Assembly: GCA_036924085.1 (NCBI GenBank)
Contig: JAVGWX010000007.1
Span: 35,612,953 to 35,676,952, forward strand
DNA from: Ariolimax columbianus
Taxonomy: Eukaryota > Mollusca > Gastropoda > Stylommatophora > Arionidae
Direction: 5' to 3'
DNA: 64,000 nt
Under the pieces are notes generated by a model. The model saw nothing but the letters and a program-made list of their open reading frames with translations. It had not been told where the DNA came from and searched no databases. Shown piece after piece: positions 1-13,700 of the stretch (positions are counted from its first letter, which is position 1; the number at the start of each line of letters is the position of its first letter). The translations under genes and the position numbers were made by a program.

Positions 1-170
1 GTGATGATGTTGGTTCCTAGAATCAAATTTGTTATATTTATGTTTTAGATTTGAGAAGTTGACATATTTTCATACCCAAGCTCATTTTTTATATTTGTTT
101 CTTGTATTTGAGAAGTTGACATGTTTTCATACCCAAGCTCACTTGTTATATTTTGTCATGATACTTTCAG

Positions 171-305
171 GCCGCTCTAGAAAAGTTACAGTATCAGGAT
201 TCTGACCTGATCGTTGCCATGGAGAGAGCTAGTCAGATTGGCAATCAGGACAATGAGGATGATCATGTTGCCATGACCAGAAGAGTTGACAAGTTAAGCA
301 GCAAG
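171..305 (+). CDS. spectrin-repeat exon 1 (of those visible)
   Basis: 45 codons, phase 0 at both ends. The acceptor is a T-rich tract ending atactttcag and the donor is gtaaag. The peptide starts AALEKLQYQDSDL and ends RVDKLSSK, an amphipathic helical segment of a spectrin repeat. With exon 2 it makes a 109-residue unit. The exon starts in phase 0, so an upstream exon outside the window is expected. No initiator methionine context is seen. Confidence 0.85.
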
Positions 306-3300
306 GTAAAGTACTACTCTATAATGCTTTGGCTTATTGATTCCATTGATGTTTCGGACCGAAAGTTGCAAATATTGCAGCCAAGCTGTAAACTATGACA
401 CAACGCATTCCGTTCTCTGGACAACATCCTGCTACTTGCAAAGCCCTTTTCAGGGCTTGGTAGCGGGAGATTTAGAACGAACAAATGAAGAAGAAGAAGA
501 ATATTCCATCTGCTAGCAGATCAGATTCACTGTTTGACTTGCACATACTTCCATACATTTTCTGTTCTGCCTATTTTTCTAAATGAGGCTGATTACTGGA
601 AGATTACACTTGACTTTCAAGCTTTAGGGATAAATCTCTAATCCATCAGAAAGTCTCAAAGACAATCAGACATAGACTTATCCCATCAGGGATCCAATTA
701 TAATGATGAAGATGCAAGTTACATTTTAATCCAGGTTAGACCATCAAGTGTCCCTTCAGAATGACCAAGTACTGTGATCATTTGCTGTTTATCAGATGGA
801 GATTCACAGTGAATTACTCTTGAAGTAGGAGTTTTAAGTTACATTACCAACATGTAATTGATATATTTATAAAAAACTGCACTTTAAATGGTGAGCCAGT
901 AACATCTACGGTGGTTTGGATATGTTTATCGCCTCCTCAGTATGGTTGTACAATCTGTGGCAGGAACTGTCACTCGCAGATCTGCCTTTACAGTCCTAGC
1001 AGACGGTGTCGAAATACAGGAGACAGAGTTGGACAAAACTTACAGGGCACCATGCGCATGGTCTACAGTGACTGAGATTGATGATGAAATGGTGATCAAG
1101 ATTTATGTACAGGACTGAAGGCAAAATAAGTGTAATAGACTTTGAAGTCTGCAGATGTTGGGTTCTATCAAACAAATTATTGTTGGACTGACTGCAGAAA
1201 AATCAAAATAGACTTTCAAATGTAAGGTCAGTTGGTTTCAATCAAACAAATTATTTGTTCTACTAGTCTGTTGTTAGTGCACTGGCTGCTAAGCTTAGCA
1301 ATCTACGTTCAACCCCCAATTGGTGCGAGATATTTGTTAGATATAGCTTAAGGGGCTGATCCAGCCTCAAATATTGATTACCAGAATAAGTCTGGGAAGT
1401 AAAGGCAGCGGCCATCATGATGCTGACCATTATCACCCCAGTGTGCCGTTGATCAAGAAAATGTGGGAATAACATCATATTCTCAATATGCTGCACGACA
1501 TGTAAACATGATCCAACTACAACATTACTGTGAAGTTTCATATTACACGCATCCTTTTTAAAAGAAAAAAGAAAAAGAGAAAGTGGTAGGAGAAGTTAAT
1601 ATATGTTTTTAAACACAAACAGTCGAGATCTACATGGGGCCCATGTGCCTTTCCAAGTTTACACATGGACAGCTTACATATCAAACATGTAGATGTAAGA
1701 GCACAAGTATTTGACTGGTAATCGATGGTAGGAACCTTTTTTTATGATCAGACGATCTCTTGTAAGTATTCTAGAGATTTCTATGCTTGTCTCAATACAC
1801 TGCAATGTTTACATTTAGTTTTTATTTCTTTATCATGAATTTCCAAGAAGTTTAACCAGGCATCATGTCAAGCATTTTAGGGGTTTGTCTGATGTTGATA
1901 ACATTTATGAAGATTATAGATCTTTAGCAAAGGACATCAAAGATCTATTTTAAAAAGAAACATTATACATTTAGGTCAAAGCTCTGCAGAAACACTTACA
2001 GGAGCAACTGATACAGTGTGAAGCCATTCAGAGAGAGAGTGAAAACTTGAATGCTTCAGTCACAGATGTTGTGTTGTGGTTTGAAGAGAAAAAGGATATA
2101 CTAGCCAACTGCCAACCTCTACCCCTGGATGCAAACAAGTTAACATCTGTCAGTAAAAAGTACCAGGTAAAATGAGCACATATGATCTATGTGTCATTAA
2201 GAATTTGAGCTGTCATTACCTTTTTTGTTTGTTATTTTTGTTCTTGTTTTAGTCTTGTTGTTTGTTGCTATTTTATATTTTGATTGAAAGAAAGACGGTG
2301 CTTTTGTCCAGAAATATTTATTTGTAATCATAGATGCTCATTGTTTACTAGATCTTTATCTGCATTTCCTTTCAATCAATCACATCTTTTTAGTTGAAAA
2401 CTTATTTTCAAACAGATTTATTACTAGCATTCCTCAAAGGTGTTAGGCAAGGCTGCACTCTCCCTGTCCCTTATTCAATATATACGGAGAGAATATCATT
2501 CAAAAGGTAAAAGTAGATGACAACTATGAATTTCAACCCATTCTCAATTCGAGTAAAAGAGATTCCAGAACTAAGATATGCAGATGACACAGTTACACTC
2601 TCAAACAGCATTGAGGGCCTGTTACAACTGCTCACGTCCGATCAGAAGCACAGCGAAGATCAGAATCTTTTCTTGAATATAAAAAAAACAAAGATAATGT
2701 CCATTGGCACACACATACCTTAACCCAAGATCTTCTTAGTTCTTCTTAGTTTTTAGTCGACCTGTACTTCTACAGGGGCAGATTCCCCTGTGCAGGTCCC
2801 AGCTCTGGTATGGGCTGGATTTAGCCAGGAGAAGGATTTCCTGCTTAGCAGGCTAGGCTTGAGCAGCTTAATACTCCGCTGTGTTGGATGGTTAACCGAT
2901 GTACGAGTTCATCTTAATAGACTCAAACACTAGAGCAAAGTAGACCCACAGCCTGTTAGGCGCCATCTATGCTGCTCAAAGCAAACTACCTAACCATGGT
3001 TGGTCTTATGCAATGTCACACAGTTAGTTGACTCTTACGACATGCTCTATGTGAGGCAGTGGTGCTATTCTTTTCCTTGTCATGCACAAAGACCTCAGTA
3101 GACCACTCGTGACCCCATCCCAAGATCAGTATTGGTAATGAAGAAATTGAATATGTGAATTACCTTGAATACCTTGGCTCTTTGATAACAATAAGGAGAT
3201 GATTGTCCATAGCAATGCAGAAACTGAATAGTATGCAAAATGTGCGGCACAATTCTAGCAAAGAATTAAAATAGAAGAACCTCAGAACATGCGTATTCCC

Positions 3301-4727
3301 GGTGGCATTGTGTGGATCCAAGGCATGGACCATCACACAAATATTAAGAAAGAGAAACGAGGCTTTTGAGACAAAAGGCTACAGAAGAATCCTCAAAATA
3401 CCTTGGGTAAAAAAAATAACAAATAAAGCCATCCTGCAAGATCTGAGTGTTGAAGAGAATTGACTTAGAAACCACTTTAAGCTTCATAATGGACTATAAA
3501 AAGCATTTCTGGAGGGCATTGTTTCAGGAAGATGAGGCAGAGGCCAACCAAGACATAGATAGGCACAAGACATCAAGGATACCCTAAACCTGAACATGGA
3601 GCAGACGAGTAGACTGACTGCTGATCAAAATATATATCGAATGGCTATCGAATAACATAATATAGAAAGTGCACTTTCAAATGAAATAAACATTATTTAT
3701 GCAAATCAGAACTTTGAAGGCATTGAACTTTTGATGTAGCAGAAGTTTTGTTCCTTCAGCAGGAGTTGTGTTCCTTGATTAGTGCACATTTAATAAATGA
3801 GTGAGGTATTTACAATGTCTTAATTCAGGTGCACACATTTCAGGCTATTTGATATTGTCTGTGTTTTGTTACACACTAATTAGTTCTTTGAAAAGTTTCT
3901 AAATTAATGTTGCTGCCTGAAAGCTGCTTGCTCCGAACCACTCAGCCTGGGCACTGCCGTCACACATTGTGCTTGCACCGCTGAGCAGAGGACCATCACG
4001 GAGGCGCAGGAAAAGCTAAAAATGCTGTTCATGTGTGCCCTATGTGTGGTAGAGTTTGTAACGCTCAAATCAGACTGTACAGTCACATCTGAATAAACAT
4101 GTCTGACGCTGTCGCCATCCTCACTTGCGATGGGCAACTAACAACTTACTAACTAACTTAGTTAATCTTGTTAGGTAGTTACTATTTATACTTAGTCACT
4201 CCTATTTTCTCCCTGGGGCCTGGGGATATACAGGTATTTATTATACTTGCAATCGAATGTGCAGACAAACATTTCATTGGGCTGTTATATAGTTAATTAG
4301 TCACACAAAAGAATTACGACAGTGAAAGTGCCTTTTGGCAACTCAAAAGAAGGAAACTCACTTGGTACCGGCACATATCGAGATCAAACAGTCTTGCAAA
4401 TATGATCCTGCATGGAAAGGTACAAGGCAGACGACAAAGAGGTCATTCCAAAAAGAGGTGGAAGGACAACATGTTGACCAACCTCCGACCAGAGGAGGCA
4501 CAGACAGTGGCCACTGCCAGAGAGGGTTGGCGTGGGATTGTGAGGATGTCTTCATGTGTGCCCCAACAACCTCAGCGGTTGCGAGTTGACCTGACCTGAG
4601 TCACACAAATAATGTTTTCTCCAGTTTATTGTTAGGAGGAGTGAAGAATGTTTCTAGAAACATTTGAAATATTTAATTCTAATTCTATAGTGATGCATTT
4701 TTACTTTAACATTTTTAGATTATTTGT

Positions 4728-4765
<38 letters not shown>

Positions 4766-7700
4766 AAACTAAAGATTTTCTTTTTATCTCATTGTGCTCC
4801 TGTCGACTTCTCCCATCTGAGCTCACTATCAGTAGACCTTCTGACAAGAAGTTTATACCTGTTTCAGTTATTTTTGTCCGATCTGATTTTTAATACATTT
4901 TGTTTGTCTGTCTGCTAGAATCGGTTCACTCATTATAATCCAAACCATCAAACCCTGTTGAAGTTAATAAAAAATATATGAATGTGGGTTATCTTTCGGG
5001 AAATACATCTTTGCACTTGATTTGTAAATGTGGAATCCTTTTTTTTAAAATTAAATCCCAGATAATCTCCCAAAAAGCAGCAGAAAAGTTGCAAAACATC
5101 AACGTAAAATTTGAAATGATGAGCAAGCAGTTTGAAGCCATTGGCGAGTCACTTCCACAAGAACTACTTGAGAAAATGAAGCAGATACAGACTCTGGAGG
5201 AATCAATTGTGGTCTGTTTTATTGTATTTATTTATTTTTGTGAAGAAGAAACTGACAGACAGAGCTCATGATATAAAATGCCAAGGTTTTTTAGACAAAC
5301 TACAAATAATGAAAATATTTCCACAGGACATCATACTAGGTAAATACTTCCACCAGGACATCATACTAGGTAAATACTTCCACCAGGACACCATACTAGG
5401 TAAATACTTCCACAGGACACCATACTAGGTAAATACTTCCACCAGGACACCATACTAGGTAAATACTTCCACAGGACACCATACTAGGTAAATACTTCCA
5501 CCAGGACACCATACTAGGTAAATACTTCCACAGGACATCATACTAGGTAAATACTTCCACAGGACACCATACTAGGTAAATACTTCCACAGGACATCATA
5601 CTAGGTAAATACTTCCACAGGACATCATACTAGGTAAATACTTCCACCAGGAGACCATACTAGGTAAATACTTCCAAAGGACACCATACTAGGTAAATAC
5701 TTCCACAGGACATCATACTAGGTAAATACTTCCACAGGACACCATATTAGGTAAATACTTCCATCAGGACACTATTGTAGGTAAATATGTCCACAGGACA
5801 CCATAGTAGGTAAATACGTCCACTATACTATGTACTTAGCAGCATTGTCACATTATTTACTGACTGATATAAACAACCATGGCTATCCTCATTTTTTAGC
5901 CCCTTTTGTATATCACACCTTTTGTTGGCTCATCTTATGCAATGTAGTTGAAGAGTTTAGTTATTTTTTTCTAGCCTATTCAGCTGCTGTTTTTATGAAT
6001 GGTTCGCATGGTGCTGCACCTTCAAGAAGAGATGTGCGCCAGATTGTTCAGTCTTGTGCGAAAGCTTCCTTAGTGTTGGGTATTATGCCAAATGCTTTTA
6101 CTGAAGCCATAAGTGTGTCCTAAAATGACACAAAGGATGATCTAAGAAATAGACGTAGGTTGCAGTACGGACATTACTTTGTACCACCGTTCAATAACTG
6201 TTCTACTAGCAAGAGGGGTACGGCAGGGCGAGACAATTTCTCCAAAGCTTTTTACAGCAGCGCTTGAGGACATCTGTCAATAGCTGAGTTTGGCAGATAG
6301 AGGCATAAATATAGATGGGGAAAGGTTCACCCACCTACACTTTGGGGATGACATTGTGCTCATTAGTCACACCACCAAGGAGGCACAACACTACCTGAAC
6401 AAACTAGATGAGGTTTGTAGATGTATCGGACTACGGATGAACAAAAGGAAAATGCAATGTCTCCTAAACCCGTACTGCCGTAAATGCGAGATCAAGCTAG
6501 GAAATGAGCCGGTCGAAGATGTGCCTACATATACTTGGGGCAGGAAATAAATGCCACCCACACCCTAGACCAGGAAATTTCCAGATAAAGAGCTGCAGCC
6601 TGGTCTAGCTTCAATACCATAAAGCTTATACTCCTGTATCTGAAAACACCATGGCAAGGGTGCACCTTTTCACTTCTGAGATCATACCAGCCATGATCTA
6701 CGAATGAGAAGTAAGGAATCTACGCAACGCTGATGCAGAGAAACTGCAAGCTACCCAGAAAGCGATGGAAAGACGCATCCTTTGGGATCTCAATCAGAGA
6801 TTGATCCACAATGCTGCTCTATTTCGAGACGTCATGAAGACTGAGTTGTCTCGCAAATACCACTGGGTTGGCCACGTGGTACACGTGCCAGATAGCAGAA
6901 AGCCACTCAGAACGACATTTTGATGACCATATTATTATACATGACCACACGCCGCCCACCCATACAATGGCGAGGTGGTCTGCTGAGAGACCTAGGTCCA
7001 AAATGGTGCAACACCACGAAAGATCAGATTGCTATCTCACATACGGCACACCCGATGGACTGAAGTAAAGGATACTGTATTGTATTGTATAAGCGTGTCT
7101 TTGAAGTGCTTCATTTGTCCTTAATGGAGCGTTTACCCTTCTGCATCTCTCCATATCAGAATATATTTGGACAGCCAGTGGTCTGGTATGCAGACTACAT
7201 TACACGCTTAGTAGATCTGTGACTGCATCAGAATAGTATTAATGCTAGGGATACCATCTTTTTAAAAAACAGGGATATCTGGGACCTGGTCTTGTTGCTT
7301 GATCTTCAGTACCCTTCTGAAACAGATTGTTTGGACGTGGTTCAGCTTTTTTATGTGGTTCCTATATACAGTACATGTTCCACAAGCATACATCAGCGCT
7401 AGAAGTACCACAGCTCTGTAAACCTTCAGTTTCATCTGTAGACTAATGCTCCTTCAATGATAAACATTTTATTTTTGTAAAATGTTGCAATCTGTGCATC
7501 TCTCATATATTGAGGCATAATGGGTCTCTTTTCACCACTGACACAACATGAAATACAGCGATTGCAAGAGTATACCCTTATCACTGCCTAGTGCTCTGTG
7601 CGAGGTCAGACTGTCAATGGCTTCATCTTCTAGAGATGGTTCGATATCCAGCTCGTCCATATCGGGATAGTTTTTTATAGTGTCAAGGACTGTGAGAGTG

Positions 7701-10700
7701 AAGATACTGTCACATGAGTAGAGCTCAGAATAGATTTTACAGCGAACCAATGATAGATGACGCAGTCTGCACTGTCGTAGGAGCACATACTTGAGAGATC
7801 ATCTGACAAGATTCAGATTCAGCTGATGCCAGTGCTTTGATCGTCGGTGCATCCACGATACCTTAAATTGAGGTTATGACTATACAGCCAGATAGTTCAT
7901 CTTCCTTTTATATTGATAATCAGTGGTTACAAGCATGAATTCTATGACATAGGCTGTCCAGATAAACCAAGAATTCATAAATAGAAGAAGTTTATTTGGG
8001 GACTCAGTGGTCTCGAAGTAAGATGTCCACCTCGGGTGCCGGAGGTTGCGTGTTCAAATCACGGGGAAGACCGGGATTTTTTTTCACGTGGATCTGCTGG
8101 TAAAAATTCCCTTGATGTCTGGGTAATGAGATCGGGCTCCTGTGTTCAATGTTGAGCACATTAAAAATTCCTTGGCAGTTGGAAATTGCAAAGAGTAGGC
8201 TTAACCCAAGTTATTTGTACCTTTTCCTTGCTGGTTTGTTAAAAGCAACTATAGATGGCACCTTACTGTCTGCGGGTCAACTTTGCTCTAGTGTTTGAGT
8301 CTATTAAGATGAACTCGCACATTGGTTAAAACCACCCTCCAAGAAACTGGTTGTAAACAAACTCTGTAGTTTTCTAAACCAGTATAACGACATTGTTGTT
8401 GTTGATTAATTAGGTTTGCCGAGCTGTTCGCTCTTTCCCAGTCAATGCCAAGCTGTAGAATTAGTATAAAGACGCTGTTAAGTTATATAAATAGAGTGGA
8501 AAACAAACATGAGTGTTTTAATGTTGTTTTAACTTTAATTTCAGACCACTAGTGTAATTAAAGAGAAGCACTTAAATGATGCCCAGCTAGCCAGGAAAAG
8601 GTTTGAGAACTCCTTGAACCAAATATCAGAGTGGTTGCGTGGAGCAGAAGGCCTATTGGACTCTGGATATGACGGGTTGGATTATGACACACTGGAGAGT
8701 ACACTAAGAGAATTCACTGTAAGTATTTCAGGCGTCAGTTTTTTTTGCGTTCATCTTATTTCTATATTCCCCAAAGACAGTGTGCGTTGCACTATGTTTT
8801 TATTTTGCGCATGTCAACCCAGTGCATCCGACTTCGGCATGCATTTTATATAAGGGTCTGCTTCCTCCTGCATTTTCTAAGGGTTTGCTTCCCGGGGTAA
8901 TGGTGGGGTGCTGTGATTGGAGAGCGAACCTAGCACCTTCAGATTGTGAGCCGTATCACTTAATCAGTAGCCCACGCCGTCCCCTAGGTCCAATATGGAA
9001 CATAATTACAGAATGGGCGAGAACAATATTAGAAAGATAGAAAAGGAAAGGGACCTAAGGGTTATAATAGATCATACAGGTAAGGTGAGTGAGCAAGTCC
9101 AGGTAGCAGTGAAAAAGGCAAATGCAATGTTAGGTATCATTAAAAAAAATATTAAACATAGGAGTAAGGAAGTGATAGTCAAACCTTATAAAGCATTAGT
9201 TAGACCTAGATTGGAGTACTGTGTACAGGTGTGGAGTCCTTACCATAGAGGGGATATAAACTTGATGGAAAGAATACAAAAAAGAGCGACAAAGCTGATA
9301 AGTAGAATTCCAGAATTACAGTTAAGAGGAAAGACTCAGAAAAACTGGCCTACAGTTTCTAGAAAAGAGAAGAATTCGAGGTGACTTAATACAATTTTAT
9401 AAGATGATCAGAGGAACGGATAAATTGGACTATAACAAGTTTTTCAAAATACAACTACCTACAAGAACAAGAAGGCATAGCTACTAATTAACTAAAGAGA
9501 GGTCCAGATTAGATATTAGGAAATATTTTTTTTATTCAGAGAGTGGTGATGGTGAATGCTTAGAATGCATTGCCCCAGGAGGTAGTGGAGGCAGGACAGT
9601 TAATGCATTTAAGAATAGATTGGATGAGCATAGCTTTTAGAGCTGCAAATGTAATTGGTTATATGCAGACTTTGCAAAGTCTTCTAAACCGGTATAATGA
9701 CGCTGAGTTAAAGTTGAGAAGAAAACTAATTTGGAGTTATTGGAAAAGTTGGAGGGTGAAAAGAGAATTAATGACCGAAAGCAGGGTTAGACAGTTATGA
9801 TATTTTTGTCATATAAAAAGACATACCTCCTTGTTGAAGACCATACTGGAGCATAGGGTGTAAGGAAGTCGTTCAAGAGCAAACAACGATTTAGGTGGGT
9901 GGATAACATCAGGAGATGGACTGGAAAATGCCTCTCAGATTGCACAATTACGGCATGAGATGAGTACACTGGAGATCCATTGCAGCTGACTTTCTATACG
10001 GAGATGGCACTTTAACTGAACTGAACTTGATAGGCTCCAACATTTCACACTGTGATCTTGATAAGTTCCATCATTTCACACTGTGATCTTGATAGGTTCC
10101 ATCATTTCACACTGTGATCTTGATAGGTTCCATCATTTCACACTGTGATCTTGATAGGTTCCATCATTTCACACTGTGATCTTGATAGGTTCCATCATTT
10201 CACACTGTGATCTTGATAGTGTGAGGATACCAAGTTCATGACCAGCTGACAGAACTGACGCTAGAGGATGAAAAGAAGTCGTTGTTCAAAGTTTACAGCT
10301 ACCATTGTCTTGAGTGCTTCCAGCCCTCGCATGCATCTTTATATGGTTTGGCTATCGTGGTACCTATATAACAAACTGGGATAAAACATTACTCCGAGTT
10401 ATTTCAGCCTGTCATAGCTGTTAATGACACCTCCAACAAAAGTAATGTCCAGTAGGTCAGCCTTCACTGTAGAGTTGTTCAAGGAGCACTACATCACTAC
10501 TCATCGTTAGGATTGATCTTGGAGCTGGTATCTCCACATCATTGTGAAATTGCATGTTAGGTCTCCTGGGCATGCTCATACCTATCTGAGCCAGTCCTGT
10601 ATGTCAGGATGTCATCTGCAAATGTTAATGTTTGCCTTGTCCCTGTGGGTTAAATGTTGGCCACCTTCATTGTGTAGATGTTGAACAGCACAAGTGAGAG

Positions 10701-13700
10701 TGGAGAACCTTGAAGCAGTCCTGGACAAATTGACATTGGTTCAGTTGTCCAAAATCCCAAGTATGGAGAAACACCATATTCCCAATAGGCCACACAGGCA
10801 TGAAATTAGGATCCTTACTATTTACTTCTTACTTACTGAGGAGCATGGAGCCCTTGCCTTGTGTAGGGAGTGGCTGTAGAAAGCTATGGAGCCAGTCCTT
10901 AGACACTGATGCCTTCTGTGTAGTGGTATTGAATTCCTTCACCATATTTTCAATATCTGCTTTACCCAGCTGCTTGATGTGGCAATACTGTACTCCATCT
11001 GGATTTGGGCCAGCATGATCAGTATCTATATGGGTATTACTCTGGAGTATGTTATATTTCTTCTTTGTCTTATGATTACTCTGGAGTATGTCATATTTCT
11101 TAATTGTCTTATTAATATGAAATTCATTTGTAATATTACATCTGGCTTGTTCTAATTCAACCATATTCAATATTACTTTTTCAGTGTCTGAAGATTGGAA
11201 GATGGTGTTAAATTAAAAATAAATTTTTAAAAATCGAACCTTCAGCATCAAAAGTTGATAAAATATATATAGATTTGACTCAGTTACCACATCAGGTCAG
11301 AAACAAAACAAAGCCCATGTTATGATCACACATCCTTCATCAGGGACAAATAATAAATGAAAACACCTAACAAATCATCGCAAAAACATAGAGAATGGAC
11401 ATGCCAACCAATACAATAGGAAGGCAAAAGCCCGTGAGGGGCCAAGAATGTGTGAGTCATGAAATGCTACCTAGGTCAGAGTAAGCCAAGCAAGAAATGT
11501 TAATACATAAACCAGTAAGAATAAATATTGGCCTGGTGTTCAGGAGTATTGAAATGGTTGCCGACCAAAAAGCTAGAGTTATTGTGGAAATGTCCTTGAG
11601 GTGTTTGTGGAATTTAGCATGAAGTTCAAGGTCAGTCTCTCCCAATGTATTTCATTTTGCAGTGCCTGCAAATAATAGTGTAGATGAGATTGTGGGACTT
11701 GCAGGTGAAGGTGAACACCTCATCTATCTAAAAAAAAATGTATTTCGAGAAGGCCATCAAATGTGTCTGGATAACATAGGGACATGTTAAGCAAATACCC
11801 TTGTTTTTGCAAGACAAGGTGTCGTGGTGACCCATAGGTGAGTTGTCAGTCAGCTTCTAACCAAGAGATCATGCAAGTTCCAATTATGTCTGAAGGTTAT
11901 CAGGAGCTAGTCTGTTACATTATCAGGACCTTTAAAAAGATTTCTTGGCAACTGTCAAAAGAAGGAAACTCACTTGGTACGGTCATATATCGAGATCAAA
12001 TGGTCTTGCAAACACAATCCTCCACGGAAAGGTGCATGGCAGACGACGAAGAGGCCGGCCCAAAAAGAGATGGGAGGACAACATAAAAGAATGGACCAGT
12101 CTCCGACCAGAAGAGTCACAGGCAGCGGCATCTGACAGAGAGGGGTGGTGTGGGGTTGTGAGGATGTCTTCATGCGTGCCCCAACGACCTCACCGGTTAT
12201 GAGATGACATGACCTGACCTGACCTGAGTCATTGTCAAGGACTATTGATATTATTTAATTATATGCAGTCCTTAAAAGTAAGAAATAACAAATATAGTAA
12301 GTTTAGAAATGGGAGTCATTTAACATTTATAATTTTTTTTATACATTTAAATTCTTAAAAAATAATGTTTTGACTTGAGATTAACAATCTCAGTTTTAGG
12401 CAAACTTGTGTAAGTTGTAATGGTAAGAAGGAGAAGTTTTAGAGATTTCATTATACAGAGGTCTCACTTGTTATTCCCTATCTCACTGACTTGCTTGCTT
12501 TAATTGTAAGTCAAGTACTCATTTGCAATTGGGTATACTGAAGCATGCCATAATCATAGAATGAACCTATACATGTAAGTGAAAGGAGAGGTGAAAAAGT
12601 TGGCCTAAGGTACTTTCTTAGCCAGGTCTGATGAGCATGAAATCAATTCAGACATGTGACTGAACAGTGAATATTAGCACAGATTAGGCTGTTAACTCAT
12701 TGTAATGAACAGGACACACTTATTACCACCTTGATGGAGCAGAGCTGGCTGGCCTCGAAAGTGAACAGGACATAACAGATTGAATAGCCACTTACACAAA
12801 CTCAAATTAGCTGTACCACCAATGTGTACATGTATACAAGCAGCACAGACATCCAAACGTATCCTACAAGACTGTTATGTGCTTAGGCAACTGTGCATTA
12901 GCTCACTGAGATGAACCTCCACACAAATTATCTGAGAGCAGCCTTGCAAAATTCTCTACTACAGCAAGCTTTATCCAAAGAACTGAACTTTGCATATAAT
13001 CATAATATGTTTACATTTTAATTCTTTTTATTGAAAGTTACCTTTCCATTTTTGCAAACTCACGTAGGACTACTTTACTGAGGCCAGTCTTTGTCATGGT
13101 GAGATAGAGCAGATGTTGGAGCTGTCACAGCAAATGTTACCCACGCTGGATACTAATGACAGCACCACCGTGAAACAGATTCTGAAAAATATAAATAAAA
13201 AATATTCCAACTTTGTAGCCACTGCACAGAAAAAGCATGCAATGTTGGAACAAAAGGTTGCTCAGTGGAAACAATTTCAGGTACATAAATAATGTTTCTG
13301 GCAATTGTGATTGTTGTTATTGTTGCCCACAATAAGTTTGCTCTTTTGTTGGCCCTGAAAAGGACGTCAAGTGGCAGGTTGTAGTAGCTTTCCTCACATC
13401 CAAAACATGCAGATGAAGGTGGACTGCTGTCCTCCAGGCAGTTGTGCTAGCTTTTTTTGATCTGTGTAATGCTCACTATTATGGGGATCACGTCGATCCA
13501 CATCTCGTTGGCCGGACTGCCTTAAAATAAAGCCTGTTTCTAGGGAATGCTACATGGAAGAGAGAGTGGTCTTGGTCAGTATGTTGTGCCTGAATCTGAC
13601 ACGATGTTCAGTCAGTATGTTGTGCCTTACCCTGGCATGATGTTCTGTCATTATGTTGTGCCTGACCCTGACACGATGTCCTGTCAGTATGTTTTACCTG

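Larger units (their letters stand above)
306..1974 (+). other. intron 1
   Basis: Non-coding. It contains an antisense piece of dispersed family D (about 345-470) and a LINE finger fragment (about 900-1080). The remaining roughly 1.3 kb is AT-rich with nothing I can recognise. An antisense open frame near 1263-1541 looks like chance. Confidence 0.7.
2167..5061 (+). other. intron 2
   Basis: Non-coding. It holds a LINE reverse-transcriptase remnant split by a SINE-like insertion (2425-3650), a LINE finger end (3940-4145), a second LINE C-terminus (4320-4601) and a 33-bp poly-C run (4731-4763). Confidence 0.7.

Noticed and set aside
4648..4918. Polyproline open frames
   Set aside because: Made by the poly-C run; no other coding signal.
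5207..5428. 73-codon frame across the exon 3 donor
   Set aside because: It is in a different frame from exon 3 and runs into the 30-bp minisatellite.
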